Positions 43,681-52,851 of a stretch of DNA of 64,000 nucleotides are shown piece after piece. Both the position numbers and the translations under genes were made by a program. The DNA is from Thioclava arctica (GTDB taxonomy: Bacteria; Pseudomonadota; Alphaproteobacteria; Rhodobacterales; Rhodobacteraceae), in contig NZ_JBFRYC010000001.1 in assembly GCF_040892615.1 (NCBI RefSeq), positions 124,001 through 188,000 on the forward strand. The letters run 5' to 3'. The stretch's first letter is position 1, and every line of letters begins with the position of its first letter. Under the pieces are notes generated by a model. The model was not told the DNA's origin, ran no database searches, and saw only the letters and a program-made list of their open reading frames with translations.

Positions 43681-45336
43681 TTACCGCGTGAACTTCTTAT
43701 ACTTCACCCGCTTGGGTTCTGCCGCATCCGCGCCCAAACGACGAATTTTATCCGCCTCGTAATCCTCGAAGTTGCCTTCAAAGAATTCGACATGGGCCTC
43801 GCCTTCGAACGCCAGAATATGCGTACACAGGCGGTCGAGGAAGAAGCGGTCGTGCGAGATGATGACCGCGCAGCCGGCGAAATCTTCGATGGCGGCTTCC
43901 AGCGCTTGCAGGGTTTCGACGTCAAGGTCGTTGGTCGGTTCATCGAGCAGTAGCACGTTACCGCCCGATTTCAGCAGCTTGGCCATGTGAACGCGGTTAC
44001 GTTCACCGCCCGACAGCTGGCCGACTTTTTTCTGCTGATCGGCACCCTTGAAGTTGAATGCACCGACATAGGCGCGGCTGGCGACTTGCGCGTCGCCCAA
44101 CTCGATCATTTCCGCCCCGCCCGAGATTTCCTCCCAGACGTTGTGATCAGCGCCAAGCGCGTCGCGCGACTGATCGACATAGGCGAGCTTGACCGTGTCA
44201 CCGATGGTGATCGTGCCGCTATCGGGTTTCTCATCGCCGGTGATCATCTTGATCAGCGTGGATTTCCCCGCGCCGTTCGGCCCGATCACGCCCAGAATGC
44301 CACCGGGGGGCAGCGAGAAGGAGAGATCCTCGATCAACAGCTTATCGCCCATGTGTTTCGTGAGGTTCTCGACCTCGATCACCTTGCCACCCAGACGTGG
44401 GCCGTTGGGGATGATGATCTGCGCCTTGCCGACGCGATCCTTGACCCCCTCATCGGCCATCTTGTCATAGGCCGCGATACGCGCCTTGGATTTCGCCTGA
44501 CGGGCCTTGGCCCCGGCGCGGATCCATTGGAGTTCCTTTTCAAGGACCTTCTGCTTGGCCTTGTCCTCACGGGCCTCTTGCGCCATCCGCTTGGCTTTCT
44601 GTTCGAGCCATGCCGAGTAATTCCCCTCGTAGGGAATACCGCGGCCGCGTTCGAGTTCGAGAATCCACGAGGTGATGTCGTCAAGGAAATAACGGTCGTG
44701 CGTGACGCAGAGGATCGTGCCTTTGTACTCGATCAGGTGCTTTTGCAACCAAGCGATGGTTTCGGCGTCGAGGTGGTTGGTCGGTTCGTCCAGCAGCAGC
44801 ATGTCGGGCGCTTCGAGCAGCAACTGACATAGCGCAACGCGGCGGCGTTCGCCGCCCGAAAGGTTGGCGACATTGGCGTCATCGGGCGGGCAGCGCAGGG
44901 CCTCAAGCGCGATATCGACCTGGGAATCGAGATCCCACAGGTTTTCCGCGTCGATCTGGTCTTGCAGCGCGGCCATCTCGTCTGCGGTCTCATCCGAGTA
45001 GTTCATCGCCAGCTCGTTATAGCGCTCCAGCTTGGCGGTTTTCGCAGCGACGCCCAGCATGACGTTTTCACGCACGGTTTTGGAGTCGTCCAGCTCGGGT
45101 TCCTGCGCGAGATAGCCAACCTTGGCCCCCTTCGCGGCCCAGGCCTCGCCCTGAAAATCCTTGTCCATTCCGGCCATGATTTTCAGCAGCGTGGATTTAC
45201 CCGCGCCGTTGACGCCGACAACGCCGATCTTGACGCCGGGAAGGAAGTTCAGGTGGATATTTTCAAAGCATTTTTTGCCACCCGGATAGGTCTTGGAGAC
45301 ACCATCCATGTGATAGACATATTGATAGGCCGCCAT
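43681..45336 (-). CDS. ettA: Energy-dependent translational throttle protein EttA (ABC-F)
   Basis: 551 residues with two ABC ATPase domains in tandem and no membrane part. Walker A motifs GVNGAGKST (near 40-48) and GPNGAGKST (near 353-361), signatures LSGGERRRVALC and LSGGERNRVHMA, and the linker (about 240-320) with the arm KVLEKELQWIRAGAKARQAK. EttA binds the ribosomal E site and gates the first peptide bond according to the ATP/ADP ratio. Length and arm motif separate it from Uup and other ABC-F members. Confidence 0.95.
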   Translation of the reverse strand: MAAYQYVYHMDGVSKTYPGGKKCFENIHLNFLPGVKIGVVGVNGAGKSTLLKIMAGMDKDFQGEAWAAKGAKVGYLAQEPELDDSKTVRENVMLGVAAKTAKLERYNELAMNYSDETADEMAALQDQIDAENLWDLDSQVDIALEALRCPPDDANVANLSGGERRRVALCQLLLEAPDMLLLDEPTNHLDAETIAWLQKHLIEYKGTILCVTHDRYFLDDITSWILELERGRGIPYEGNYSAWLEQKAKRMAQEAREDKAKQKVLEKELQWIRAGAKARQAKSKARIAAYDKMADEGVKDRVGKAQIIIPNGPRLGGKVIEVENLTKHMGDKLLIEDLSFSLPPGGILGVIGPNGAGKSTLIKMITGDEKPDSGTITIGDTVKLAYVDQSRDALGADHNVWEEISGGAEMIELGDAQVASRAYVGAFNFKGADQQKKVGQLSGGERNRVHMAKLLKSGGNVLLLDEPTNDLDVETLQALEAAIEDFAGCAVIISHDRFFLDRLCTHILAFEGEAHVEFFEGNFEDYEADKIRRLGADAAEPKRVKYKKFTR

Positions 45337-45541
45337 TGTGCACCTCGTAGGAATAGGGGATTTGGGCGCGTTCTAGTCGGAAACAGGGGATAGGGAAAGG
45401 GGGGGGCGGCGATGCTCCGTGATTTGCGCTGCGTCGAGATGCTGTAAAGGGGGATGTGCGCGGGCTTGGGGGTCGTGGGCTTTGCCAGCGCTGCGCAAAC
45501 CCGCTATCGGTTTTGCACGCACATGCCGACGGAGCTACGCA

Positions 45542-46303
45542 ATGATCGCCAATCTGAAGATGCTTTATGAATCCGATCGCGCGCGCGCGCATCTGTTTCG
45601 CTACGCATTGTTGGCCTTTGATTTAACGACGATTGCCTTCGTCATTATTACCTCGTTTTTCCCGCATGTCTTGTGGATCGAGATCACCGATGCGCTGATC
45701 GGGGTCGTGATCGTGGCCGATTTTGTCGCGCGCTTTGCGATTTCGGATCGTAAGTGGCGGTTCTGGACGCGGGTCGCGACGATGGCCGATATCGTGGCGA
45801 TCATCTCGTTTCTGGCGCCGATTGCAGGCGAGGGGTTGGGGTTCCTGCGTATTCTGCGCACGCTGCGTCTGATGCACACCTATCAACTGATGGCGCGTCT
45901 GCGGCGCGATTTCGTCTTTTTCCGCCGCCATGAAGAGGTCGTGCTGGCGGGGATCAACCTGACGGTGTTTCTGTTTGTGATGACCGGGCTGATCTATGCC
46001 ACGCAGGTCAATATCAACCCCCAGATCAACAACTACGCCGATGCGCTGTATTTCACGGTGACGACGCTGACGACGACCGGGTTTGGCGACATTACCCCCA
46101 AGGGCGAATGGGGGCGGATGCTGTCGGTGTTGATCATGATCTTTGGCGTGACGTTGTTCTTGCGTCTGGCGCAGGTGCTGTTTCGCCCGACCAAGGTGCG
46201 CTACGCGTGCCAGACCTGCGGGTTGAGCCTGCATGATGCCGATGCCATTCACTGCAAGCATTGCGGCGCGGTGGTGCATATCGACACCGAAGGGCTGACG
46301 TGA
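45542..46303 (+). CDS. Potassium channel-type ion transporter with C-terminal zinc ribbon
   Basis: 253 residues from ATG 45542. Membrane helices in about residues 20-195, including an Arg-rich S4-like helix LRILRTLRLMHTYQL (near 104-118). The pore has TLTTTGFGDI near 178-187, a potassium selectivity filter. After the last helix, CQTCGLSLHDADAIHCKHCG (near 222-241) is a CxxC...CxxC zinc ribbon, which is unusual for a small voltage-type channel. Its stop TGA directly abuts the stop of the convergent CAP-domain gene, the two forming the palindrome TGATCA. Confidence 0.87.
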   Translation: MIANLKMLYESDRARAHLFRYALLAFDLTTIAFVIITSFFPHVLWIEITDALIGVVIVADFVARFAISDRKWRFWTRVATMADIVAIISFLAPIAGEGLGFLRILRTLRLMHTYQLMARLRRDFVFFRRHEEVVLAGINLTVFLFVMTGLIYATQVNINPQINNYADALYFTVTTLTTTGFGDITPKGEWGRMLSVLIMIFGVTLFLRLAQVLFRPTKVRYACQTCGLSLHDADAIHCKHCGAVVHIDTEGLT

Positions 46304-46771
46304 TCAGGTGCAGGGCTTGGCCAGCACCATGACATACCACGGGCCTTTGCCGCCCTTTTGGGGCACCACTGCGGTGCCGATGGCGCTGACATCGGGCAGC
46401 AGGATGTTGCGGCGATGGCCTGCTGAGTGCATCCAGTCGTCAAAGGCTACGCGCGGATTGCGTTCACCCATCGCGATGTTTTCGGCAATCAGACAGGCGT
46501 GATAGCCGACCTGTTTCGCGCGGGTCTTAGGGGTCGATCCGTTCTGACCCTGATGGGCGAAATAGCCCTGCAGCGCCATGTCGCAGGCATGGGCTTTGGC
46601 GGCCTTGGTCAGTTTTGCATCCATCGCGACGGGGGGCAGCCCGTTGGATTGGCGCTGCGCCGAGGCGGCCTTGGCCAGCGCGACGCCCAAGCCCTCATTG
46701 ATATAGCAGCCATTAGCCTGTGCGGCGGCGGGCAGGGCGCAGATCGCGAGGATTGCGAAGAAACGCCTCAC
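46304..46771 (-). CDS. Secreted CAP-domain (SCP-like) protein
   Basis: 155 residues from the GTG at 46771, which overlaps the rimO stop (GTGA) and has GGGGGCG at good distance; a GTG at 46786 is an alternative. Signal peptide to about residue 20 (PAAAQA-NG). CAP motifs: AKAHACDMALQGYFAHQGQ (near 64-82) with the conserved His, ENIAMGE (near 102-108), and WMHSAGHRRNILLP (near 117-130) with the second His and HRxNIL. Bacterial CAP proteins are extracellular or periplasmic with unclear activity. Four cysteines may form disulfides. Confidence 0.88.
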   Translation of the reverse strand: MRRFFAILAICALPAAAQANGCYINEGLGVALAKAASAQRQSNGLPPVAMDAKLTKAAKAHACDMALQGYFAHQGQNGSTPKTRAKQVGYHACLIAENIAMGERNPRVAFDDWMHSAGHRRNILLPDVSAIGTAVVPQKGGKGPWYVMVLAKPCT

Positions 46772-48153
46772 ACCAATCGCCCCCACAGGTCGTAATCGCT
46801 GGCCTCATCGACCTCGACCGTCACGATATCGCCGGGGTTGAGCGCCTCGAACCCCACGTCGATGAACAGGTTGCCGTCGATTTCGGGGGCATCGGCTTTG
46901 GTGCGGCAGGTGGCGCCCTCTCCATCAATGCTATCGACGATCACTTGGCAGGTCGTACCGACCTTGGCCTGTAGTTTTGCCTCGGAAATGGCTTGGGCCT
47001 TTTGCATGAAGCGGTCCCAGCGGTCTTGCTTGACCTCATCTGGCACATGATCGGGCAGCGCGTTGGAGCGCGCGCCATCGACATTTTCATATTGGAAGCA
47101 GCCGATGCGATCGAGCTGCGCCTCGTCCATCCAATCGAGCAGATATTGGAACTCGGCCTCGGTTTCGCCGGGATATCCCACGATAAAGGTCGAGCGCAGG
47201 GTGATATCGGGGCAGATGGCGCGCCAAGCGGCGATCTCATCCAGCGTTTTCGCGCTGGCAGCAGGCCGCGCCATGCGTTTGAGCACATCGGGGTGCGCAT
47301 GTTGGAAGGGAATGTCCAGATAGGGCAGCACGCCGCCGCCATTCGCATGGCTTTCGGCCATCAACGGGATCAGGTCGCGCACATGCGGGTAGGGGTAGAC
47401 GTAATGCAGCCTCACCCAAGCGCCAAGCGAGCCCAGATCGCGCGCCAGATCGGTGATATGGGCGCGATGACCGCGATCCTCGGCGTGCTTGATATCCACG
47501 CCATAAGCCGAGGTATCTTGCGAAATCACTAGCAATTCGCGCACGCCCGCCTCGACCAGTTTCTCGGCCTCGCGGATCACCGCATGGGCGGGGCGCGACA
47601 CCAGACGGCCGCGCATATCGGGGATGATGCAGAACTTGCACTTGTGGTTACAGCCCTCGGAAATCTTGAGATAGCTGTAATGGCGCGGCGTCAGCGACAC
47701 GCCGGTCGCGGGCAGCAGGTCAATGAACGGGTGGGGATCGGGCGGCACGGCGACATGCACCGCGTCCAGCACCTGTTCATATTGATGCGGGCCGGTCACC
47801 GCCAGCACCGAGGGATGCGCGCCGGTGATATAATCAGGCTCAGCGCCAAGACAGCCGGTCACGATCACGCGGCCATTTTCGGCCAGCGCCTCGCCAATCG
47901 CCTCAAGGCTTTCGGCCTTGGCGCTGTCGAGAAAGCCGCAGGTGTTCACGATCACCGCATCGGCGCCCGCGTAATCGGGGCTGATCGCATAGCCCTCGGC
48001 GCGCAGCCGGGTCAGGATGCGCTCGCTATCCACCAGCGCCTTGGGACAGCCAAGCGAAACCATCCCGATCACCGGCTGACCGGGGCGGGGGGTGTCGGTG
48101 ATGCGGGCGCGCGGTGCCAGATCGGGGCGCAGAGTCGGGGGGTTGGTGCTCAT
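46768..48153 (-). CDS. rimO: Ribosomal protein S12 methylthiotransferase RimO
   Basis: 461 residues from ATG 48153; a longer frame adds 57 residues without homology. RimO adds a methylthio group to the aspartate of S12. The N-terminal MTTase domain has GMVSLGCPKALVDSE (near 29-43) and further cluster cysteines (NTCGFLD, VTGCLG). The radical SAM site is SEGCNHKCKFCIIP near 163-176 (CxxxCxxC). A C-terminal TRAM domain (about 390-458) binds RNA or substrate. It is the first gene of a two-gene unit with the CAP-domain gene. Confidence 0.96.
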   Translation of the reverse strand: MSTNPPTLRPDLAPRARITDTPRPGQPVIGMVSLGCPKALVDSERILTRLRAEGYAISPDYAGADAVIVNTCGFLDSAKAESLEAIGEALAENGRVIVTGCLGAEPDYITGAHPSVLAVTGPHQYEQVLDAVHVAVPPDPHPFIDLLPATGVSLTPRHYSYLKISEGCNHKCKFCIIPDMRGRLVSRPAHAVIREAEKLVEAGVRELLVISQDTSAYGVDIKHAEDRGHRAHITDLARDLGSLGAWVRLHYVYPYPHVRDLIPLMAESHANGGGVLPYLDIPFQHAHPDVLKRMARPAASAKTLDEIAAWRAICPDITLRSTFIVGYPGETEAEFQYLLDWMDEAQLDRIGCFQYENVDGARSNALPDHVPDEVKQDRWDRFMQKAQAISEAKLQAKVGTTCQVIVDSIDGEGATCRTKADAPEIDGNLFIDVGFEALNPGDIVTVEVDEASDYDLWGRLV

Positions 48154-48348
48154 GCCCGCGATATAGACTGCGTGAGGGCGCGCGAAAAGCCCCGACACCA
48201 CTGTGCGCGCAATTTGGCCAGAAAAGGCTTGCCTTAGGTCACATAAGTAAAGTTGAATATCTGAAGACGTGCTTTTTGGGCGTTCGCTGGGGCGGGCCGT
48301 GGAGGGAGACCACGACTCTGACATTCTCTGGCGTAAAGGGAGAGTAGA

Positions 48349-49623
48349 ATGACAAGAAAGATGAAAACCCGTTTTGCGGGGATGGCTTCGCTATGCTTGG
48401 TAGCAGGGGTTCCGGGGGGGGCGAGCGCGACTGAAGGCTATTTCGCAATGGCCTATGGCACCGCCCAGCGCGGCGTTGCGGGCGCAGGTATCGCCTATTC
48501 GCAAGATGCGATGTCGGCGGCGATCAACCCGGCTTCGGTGGCGACAGTGGGGCGTGAGTTGACCTTGGGCACCGAGATATTCTCGCCGCGGCGCGAGTTT
48601 ACTGTCTCGGGGGGCGCGCCGGGTCTGCTGCCCGATGGCACCACGAAAAGCGGACGGGATTGGTTCATTGTGCCCAATGCCGCGTTTAACATGCCACTGG
48701 CCAATGGCGCCGTGGTGAACTTTGCGGCCTATGGCAATGGCGGGATGAACACCGCCTATCGCGATGTGCCCAACGCCAATTGTGGTCCGGCTTCGGGCGT
48801 GTTCTGCGGTGGCACGGCGGGCGTTGATCTGACGCAACTGTTCTTGTCGGTCGGCTATGCGCAAAAGACCGGTGCTTTCAGCTGGGGCGTTGCGCCGACA
48901 GTCGCCGTGCAGCGGTTCTCGGCCAAGGGGCTTGCGCCGTTTGGGGCCTTATCTGTTGATCCCGCGAACCTGTCTGATCGCGGCCATGATATGAGCTATG
49001 GCATCGGTCTGCGCGCGGGTTTCCAATATGAAATCAACCCGCAACTCACCATCGGTGTCTCTGGCCAGACCAAGTTCAAGATGAGCAAATTCAAGAAATA
49101 TGCTGGCTTGTTCGAAAATGGCGGAGAGTTCGATATCCCCGCCACGCTGGGTGTGGGTCTCGCGTTCAAGCCGCGCAGCGATATCACCTTGATGCTGGAT
49201 TATCAGCGTATCTTCTACTCCAACGTGCCTGCCGTTGCCAATTCAACCACGGCGACGTCGCCCTTCGGTTCCAAGGGGGGATCGGGCTTTGGCTGGGATG
49301 ATGTGGACGTGGTGCGCATCGGTGCGGAATGGCAGCAAAGCCCCGATATGACGTGGCGTGCGGGCTATGCGCATGCGACAAACCCTGTCGGCCCCGAGGA
49401 TGTTACGTTCAACGTGCTCGCGCCGGGGATCGTCAAGCATCACCTGAGCTTTGGCGGCACGAAGCGGCTTAATGATCGCGACAAGCTGGATTTCTCGCTG
49501 GCCTATGTCGTGCCTCAAACCGTGAGCGGCCCCGAAATGACGCCGGGCGGGCCGACGGGCAACACGGTCAAGCTGCGTATGGAGCAATTCTCGGTCTCGG
49601 TTGGCTGGACGCGGAAATTCTAA
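48349..49623 (+). CDS. FadL/OmpP1-family outer membrane transporter
   Basis: 424 residues. Signal peptide to about residue 27 (GGASA-TE), then the FadL N-terminal hatch sequence ATEGYFAMAYGTAQRGVAGAG with AINPASVATVG near 63. The rest is a beta-barrel with aromatic-girdle strands ending in WTRKF, with the C-terminal Phe typical of barrel insertion. FadL proteins admit long-chain fatty acids or other hydrophobic compounds. An acyl-CoA synthetase is encoded 9 kb away but is not linked. GGGAGAG precedes the ATG. Confidence 0.92.
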   Translation: MTRKMKTRFAGMASLCLVAGVPGGASATEGYFAMAYGTAQRGVAGAGIAYSQDAMSAAINPASVATVGRELTLGTEIFSPRREFTVSGGAPGLLPDGTTKSGRDWFIVPNAAFNMPLANGAVVNFAAYGNGGMNTAYRDVPNANCGPASGVFCGGTAGVDLTQLFLSVGYAQKTGAFSWGVAPTVAVQRFSAKGLAPFGALSVDPANLSDRGHDMSYGIGLRAGFQYEINPQLTIGVSGQTKFKMSKFKKYAGLFENGGEFDIPATLGVGLAFKPRSDITLMLDYQRIFYSNVPAVANSTTATSPFGSKGGSGFGWDDVDVVRIGAEWQQSPDMTWRAGYAHATNPVGPEDVTFNVLAPGIVKHHLSFGGTKRLNDRDKLDFSLAYVVPQTVSGPEMTPGGPTGNTVKLRMEQFSVSVGWTRKF

Positions 49624-49652
49624 GCGCTCGGCGTTACTGTCGTCTTGAAATC

Positions 49653-49681
49653 AAAAGGGCGCCTCGCGGGGCGCCCTTTTT
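49653..49681 (+). terminator. Bidirectional terminator after the FadL-type gene
   Basis: Arms AAAAGGGCGCC (49653-49663) and GGCGCCCTTTT (49670-49680), loop of six, then T. It serves the porin gene on plus and gcrA on minus. Confidence 0.93.
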
Positions 49682-49723
49682 CTATCGGTGTGATGTGTCT
49701 TAGCGGCGACGGTCGCGATTGCC

Positions 49724-50332
49724 TTAGCGGCGACGATCCCGGCGGGCGCTCATCGGCTGGAAGGCAACCCCGACATGGGCCTCGCAATAGGGCTTGCCTG
49801 CTTGGCTGGGCAGGCCGCAGAACCAGAATTCTTCTGTCGCAGGGTCACCGATCGGCCATTTGCAGGTGCGCTCGGTCAGCTCCATCAGGCCCAGTTTCTT
49901 GGCGTGTTTTTCCACTTCGCCCACTTTGGCAAGAGCGGCGGGGTCAATTTCATTGGCCGAGGGCTGGGGCGGCAAGGGTTGGCCTGCCGGGATGATCGCC
50001 CTGCGCATCGGCGCGGCGGTGGGCTCGGGGCGCGCTGCTGCTGCTGCTGCCGGAGCCGCTGCGGCAGGCGCGGGTGTTGCTACGGCTGGCTTTTCCTCGG
50101 CCTTGGATTCGGCGGTAGCCTTGACGGGTTTGGCCTCGGTTTTTTCGGCCTTTGCCTCGGGCTTGGCGGGTTCAGCCGCGCCACCGGCACGGTTGGACAG
50201 GCCCAGCCGGTGCACCTTGCCGATCACCGCATTGCGCGTCACGCCGCCCAATTCCTTGGCGATCTGGCTCGCGGATTGGCCCTCGGACCACATCTTCTTG
50301 AGCAGATCTACGCGTTCGTCGGTCCAGGACAT
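49724..50332 (-). CDS. gcrA: Cell-cycle regulator GcrA
   Basis: 202 residues from ATG 50332 (MSWTDERVDLLKKMWSEGQS); longer frames lack homology. N-terminal helix-turn-helix (about 1-45, SASQIAKELGGVTRNAVIGKVHRLGL) binds methylated GAnTC promoters with sigma70 RNA polymerase. A Lys/Ala/Pro-rich linker follows, then a conserved C-terminal zinc-type segment (CKWPIGDP near 156, FWFCGLP near 169 and YCEAHVG near 182). GcrA is specific to alphaproteobacteria. Just after the stop, a second in-frame GNRDRRR-stop appears, a near repeat of the final RRDRRR. Confidence 0.96.
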   Translation of the reverse strand: MSWTDERVDLLKKMWSEGQSASQIAKELGGVTRNAVIGKVHRLGLSNRAGGAAEPAKPEAKAEKTEAKPVKATAESKAEEKPAVATPAPAAAAPAAAAAARPEPTAAPMRRAIIPAGQPLPPQPSANEIDPAALAKVGEVEKHAKKLGLMELTERTCKWPIGDPATEEFWFCGLPSQAGKPYCEAHVGVAFQPMSARRDRRR

Positions 50333-50530
50333 GGGAAGCCTCTCATTTCGCAGGGGGCCCGAAAAGGGCGGGCGCAGGGATGCGTGCAAGGCGCATTCTA
50401 GCGGTAAGGCGCACAGATACAATCGCGCAGGCCGATTTTCAAGGGCGCGTGCCCAAGCCATTTCATGGCAGTCCGCGTTGGACAGCGCCGGTTCGCGTGC
50501 TAGGTGAGCCCTGAGATGAGGAGAGCCGAG

Positions 50531-51325
50531 ATGCAAGAATTAGGTGTGCGCCGTTTTGGGGCGGTGAACTGGCTGGGTTTGCAAATGCTGGGGCTGCGCG
50601 AGATCCGCCGGTTCATGGCTGTGTGGCAGCAAACGGTGCTTGCCCCGCTGATCACGGCCGGGCTGTTCCTGACGGTGTTCGCGCTGGCCTTTGGCAAGGG
50701 GCGCGCGCCGGTGATGGGTGTCGATTTCCTGCATTTCATCGCGCCGGGCATCTTGATGATGACGGTGATCCAGAACGCGTTTGCCAATACCTCAAGCTCG
50801 ATCGTGATCGCCAAGGTGCAGGGCAATATCGTGGATACCTTGATGCCGCCCTTGGCCCCTTGGGAGATATTGGCGGGCTATCTGGTGGGGGCGGTCGCGC
50901 GCGCTCTGCTGGTGGCAGTCGTGATTTGGATCGGGTTGTTTATCGTTTTGGACCAAGGGGTTGCACATCCGCTTTGGGCGTTAACCTGGGTCGTTCTGGG
51001 GGCCGTCTTTATGGGAGGCTTGGGGGTTTTGGCCGCCGTGTTCGCCGATAAGTTCGACCAGATGGCCGCGATCACCAACTTCATCATCACGCCGCTGTCG
51101 TTCCTGTCGGGGACGTTTTACTCGGCCAAGGCGCTGCCGCCTTCGTTTCAGATCCTCACCCATTACAACCCGGTCTTTTACCTCATTGATGGTGCGCGCT
51201 TCGGATTTCTGGGCGTGTCGGATGCGCCGCCATGGCAGGGCTTGTTGGTGGTTGGTCCGGCCTTGGTGTTCGTGCTGGGGCTGGGCTGGTATTGGCTGCG
51301 CACGGGCTATCGCATGAAGCCCTGA
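50531..51325 (+). CDS. ABC-2 type transporter permease
   Basis: 264 residues from ATG 50531 (AGGAGAG at six bases); starts at 50516 and 50504 are possible. Six hydrophobic segments, with the ABC-2 signature region FIITPLSFLSGTFYSAKALPP near 188-208. These permeases export polysaccharides, lipids or drugs with a separate ATPase; no ATPase gene is adjacent. The family (NodJ/YadH-like) often follows an ATPase gene elsewhere, so the partner may be encoded at another locus. Confidence 0.88.
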   Translation: MQELGVRRFGAVNWLGLQMLGLREIRRFMAVWQQTVLAPLITAGLFLTVFALAFGKGRAPVMGVDFLHFIAPGILMMTVIQNAFANTSSSIVIAKVQGNIVDTLMPPLAPWEILAGYLVGAVARALLVAVVIWIGLFIVLDQGVAHPLWALTWVVLGAVFMGGLGVLAAVFADKFDQMAAITNFIITPLSFLSGTFYSAKALPPSFQILTHYNPVFYLIDGARFGFLGVSDAPPWQGLLVVGPALVFVLGLGWYWLRTGYRMKP

Positions 51326-51566
51326 TCGGGGCGAAACGGGGCGCGAATCTGTCTTTACATCCGCCCCGACCCGGCGTAATGCCAGCGCCATGATCACAAT
51401 GTGCCGCCATATCGCTGCCCGCCGACGTCGCCGCCTTAGCGCCTGACGTCCGATCTGCCGTGGCTGCATGCCACATCCCCAAATCGTTGACCCGAAGGCC
51501 ATGAGTGTTGACAGCGCTTTATGCCTGATGCACCCCTTGGCCTTCTTTTTCCCGGAGACCAACAGG

Positions 51567-52739
51567 ATGATCCCTTCTGTTTTGCCCACTTACACTCGCG
51601 CGCCGCTGGCATTTGTCAAAGGCGCTGGCTCTTGGCTGGAGACGGCAGACGGGCGCCGATATCTGGATATGGGGGCAGGGATCGCGGTGAATGCGCTGGG
51701 CCATGCCGCGCCCGAACTGGTGGCCGCATTGACCGAGCAGGCGCAAAACCTGTGGCATGTCTCCAACCTCTATCAGATCCCGCAACAGCAGGCGCTGGCG
51801 GATGGGCTGGTCGAGCACAGCTTTGCCGATACCGTGTTTTTCACCAATTCCGGCACCGAGGCTGCGGAACTTGCGATCAAGATGACGCGCAAATACTGGT
51901 CCGCGAAGGGGGAGGATCGGGTCGAGATCATCACCTTTGACGGCGCCTTTCATGGCCGCTCGACCGGCGCGATCTCGGCGGTGCCCCATTCCGAAAAAAT
52001 GGTGAAGGGCTTTGGCCCGCTGCTGCCCGGTTTCACGCAATTGCCTTGGGGCGATCACGACGCGCTCAACGCCGCTGTCAGTGATAAAACCGCCGCCATC
52101 CTGATTGAACCGGTGCAGGGCGAGGGCGGCATTCGCCCAGTGCCCGATCAATGCCTCAAAGGGCTGCGCGATCTATGTAACAGCACCGGCGCGCTGCTGA
52201 TCTTTGACGAGGTGCAATGCGGCATGGGGCGCACGGGGCGGCTATTCGCGCATGAATGGGCGGGCGTGACGCCTGACATCATGATGGTCGCCAAGGGCAT
52301 CGGCGGGGGCTTTCCGCTGGGCGCGATCTTGGCCACCGAAGAGGCTGCAAGCGGCATGACCGCGGGCACGCATGGCTCGACCTATGGCGGCAATCCGCTA
52401 GGCTGTGCAGTGGGCACTAAGGTGATGGAGATCGTCTCGGACCCGGCGTTTCTCGATCAGGTCAACGCCAAAGCGGGCTTCTTGCGCCAAAAACTCGAAG
52501 GGCTCGTCGCAAGCCACCCCGATACGTTTGAAAGCGTGCGCGGTGTCGGGTTGATGCTGGGGCTGAAATGCAAGCGCGCTCCGACCGATCTGGTCGCCGC
52601 CGCCTATGATCAAAACCTGCTGACAGTGCCTGCAGCCGACAATGTGCTGCGCCTGCTGCCTGCGCTCAATATATCTGAGGCGGATTTGTCAGAGGCGGTC
52701 AAACGCCTCGATGCCGCCGCCACGCAACTTGAATCCTGA
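51567..52739 (+). CDS. argD: Acetylornithine aminotransferase (class III)
   Basis: 390 residues from ATG 51567 (CGGAGACCAACAGG upstream). Class III PLP enzyme: FFTNSGTEAAELAIKMTRKYW near 91-111, FHGRSTGAI near 129, IFDEVQCGMGRTGRLFAHEW near 213, and the PLP lysine in MMVAKGIGGGFPLGAI near 241-256. It makes N-acetylornithine from the semialdehyde with glutamate, and may also serve succinyl-diaminopimelate synthesis. argF follows after 112 bases, so this is an arginine unit; argH is at 1.4 kb. Confidence 0.94.
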   Translation: MIPSVLPTYTRAPLAFVKGAGSWLETADGRRYLDMGAGIAVNALGHAAPELVAALTEQAQNLWHVSNLYQIPQQQALADGLVEHSFADTVFFTNSGTEAAELAIKMTRKYWSAKGEDRVEIITFDGAFHGRSTGAISAVPHSEKMVKGFGPLLPGFTQLPWGDHDALNAAVSDKTAAILIEPVQGEGGIRPVPDQCLKGLRDLCNSTGALLIFDEVQCGMGRTGRLFAHEWAGVTPDIMMVAKGIGGGFPLGAILATEEAASGMTAGTHGSTYGGNPLGCAVGTKVMEIVSDPAFLDQVNAKAGFLRQKLEGLVASHPDTFESVRGVGLMLGLKCKRAPTDLVAAAYDQNLLTVPAADNVLRLLPALNISEADLSEAVKRLDAAATQLES

Positions 52740-52851
52740 TCTTCCTCTTGATCGAAATATCCTCGGAGTTGTCGATTGGCGCGCCAATGGTTCAAGCTCC
52801 AATCGGCGACGGGCAGACAGTCCCCGGCGACCCACCACGAAAGACGAACCC

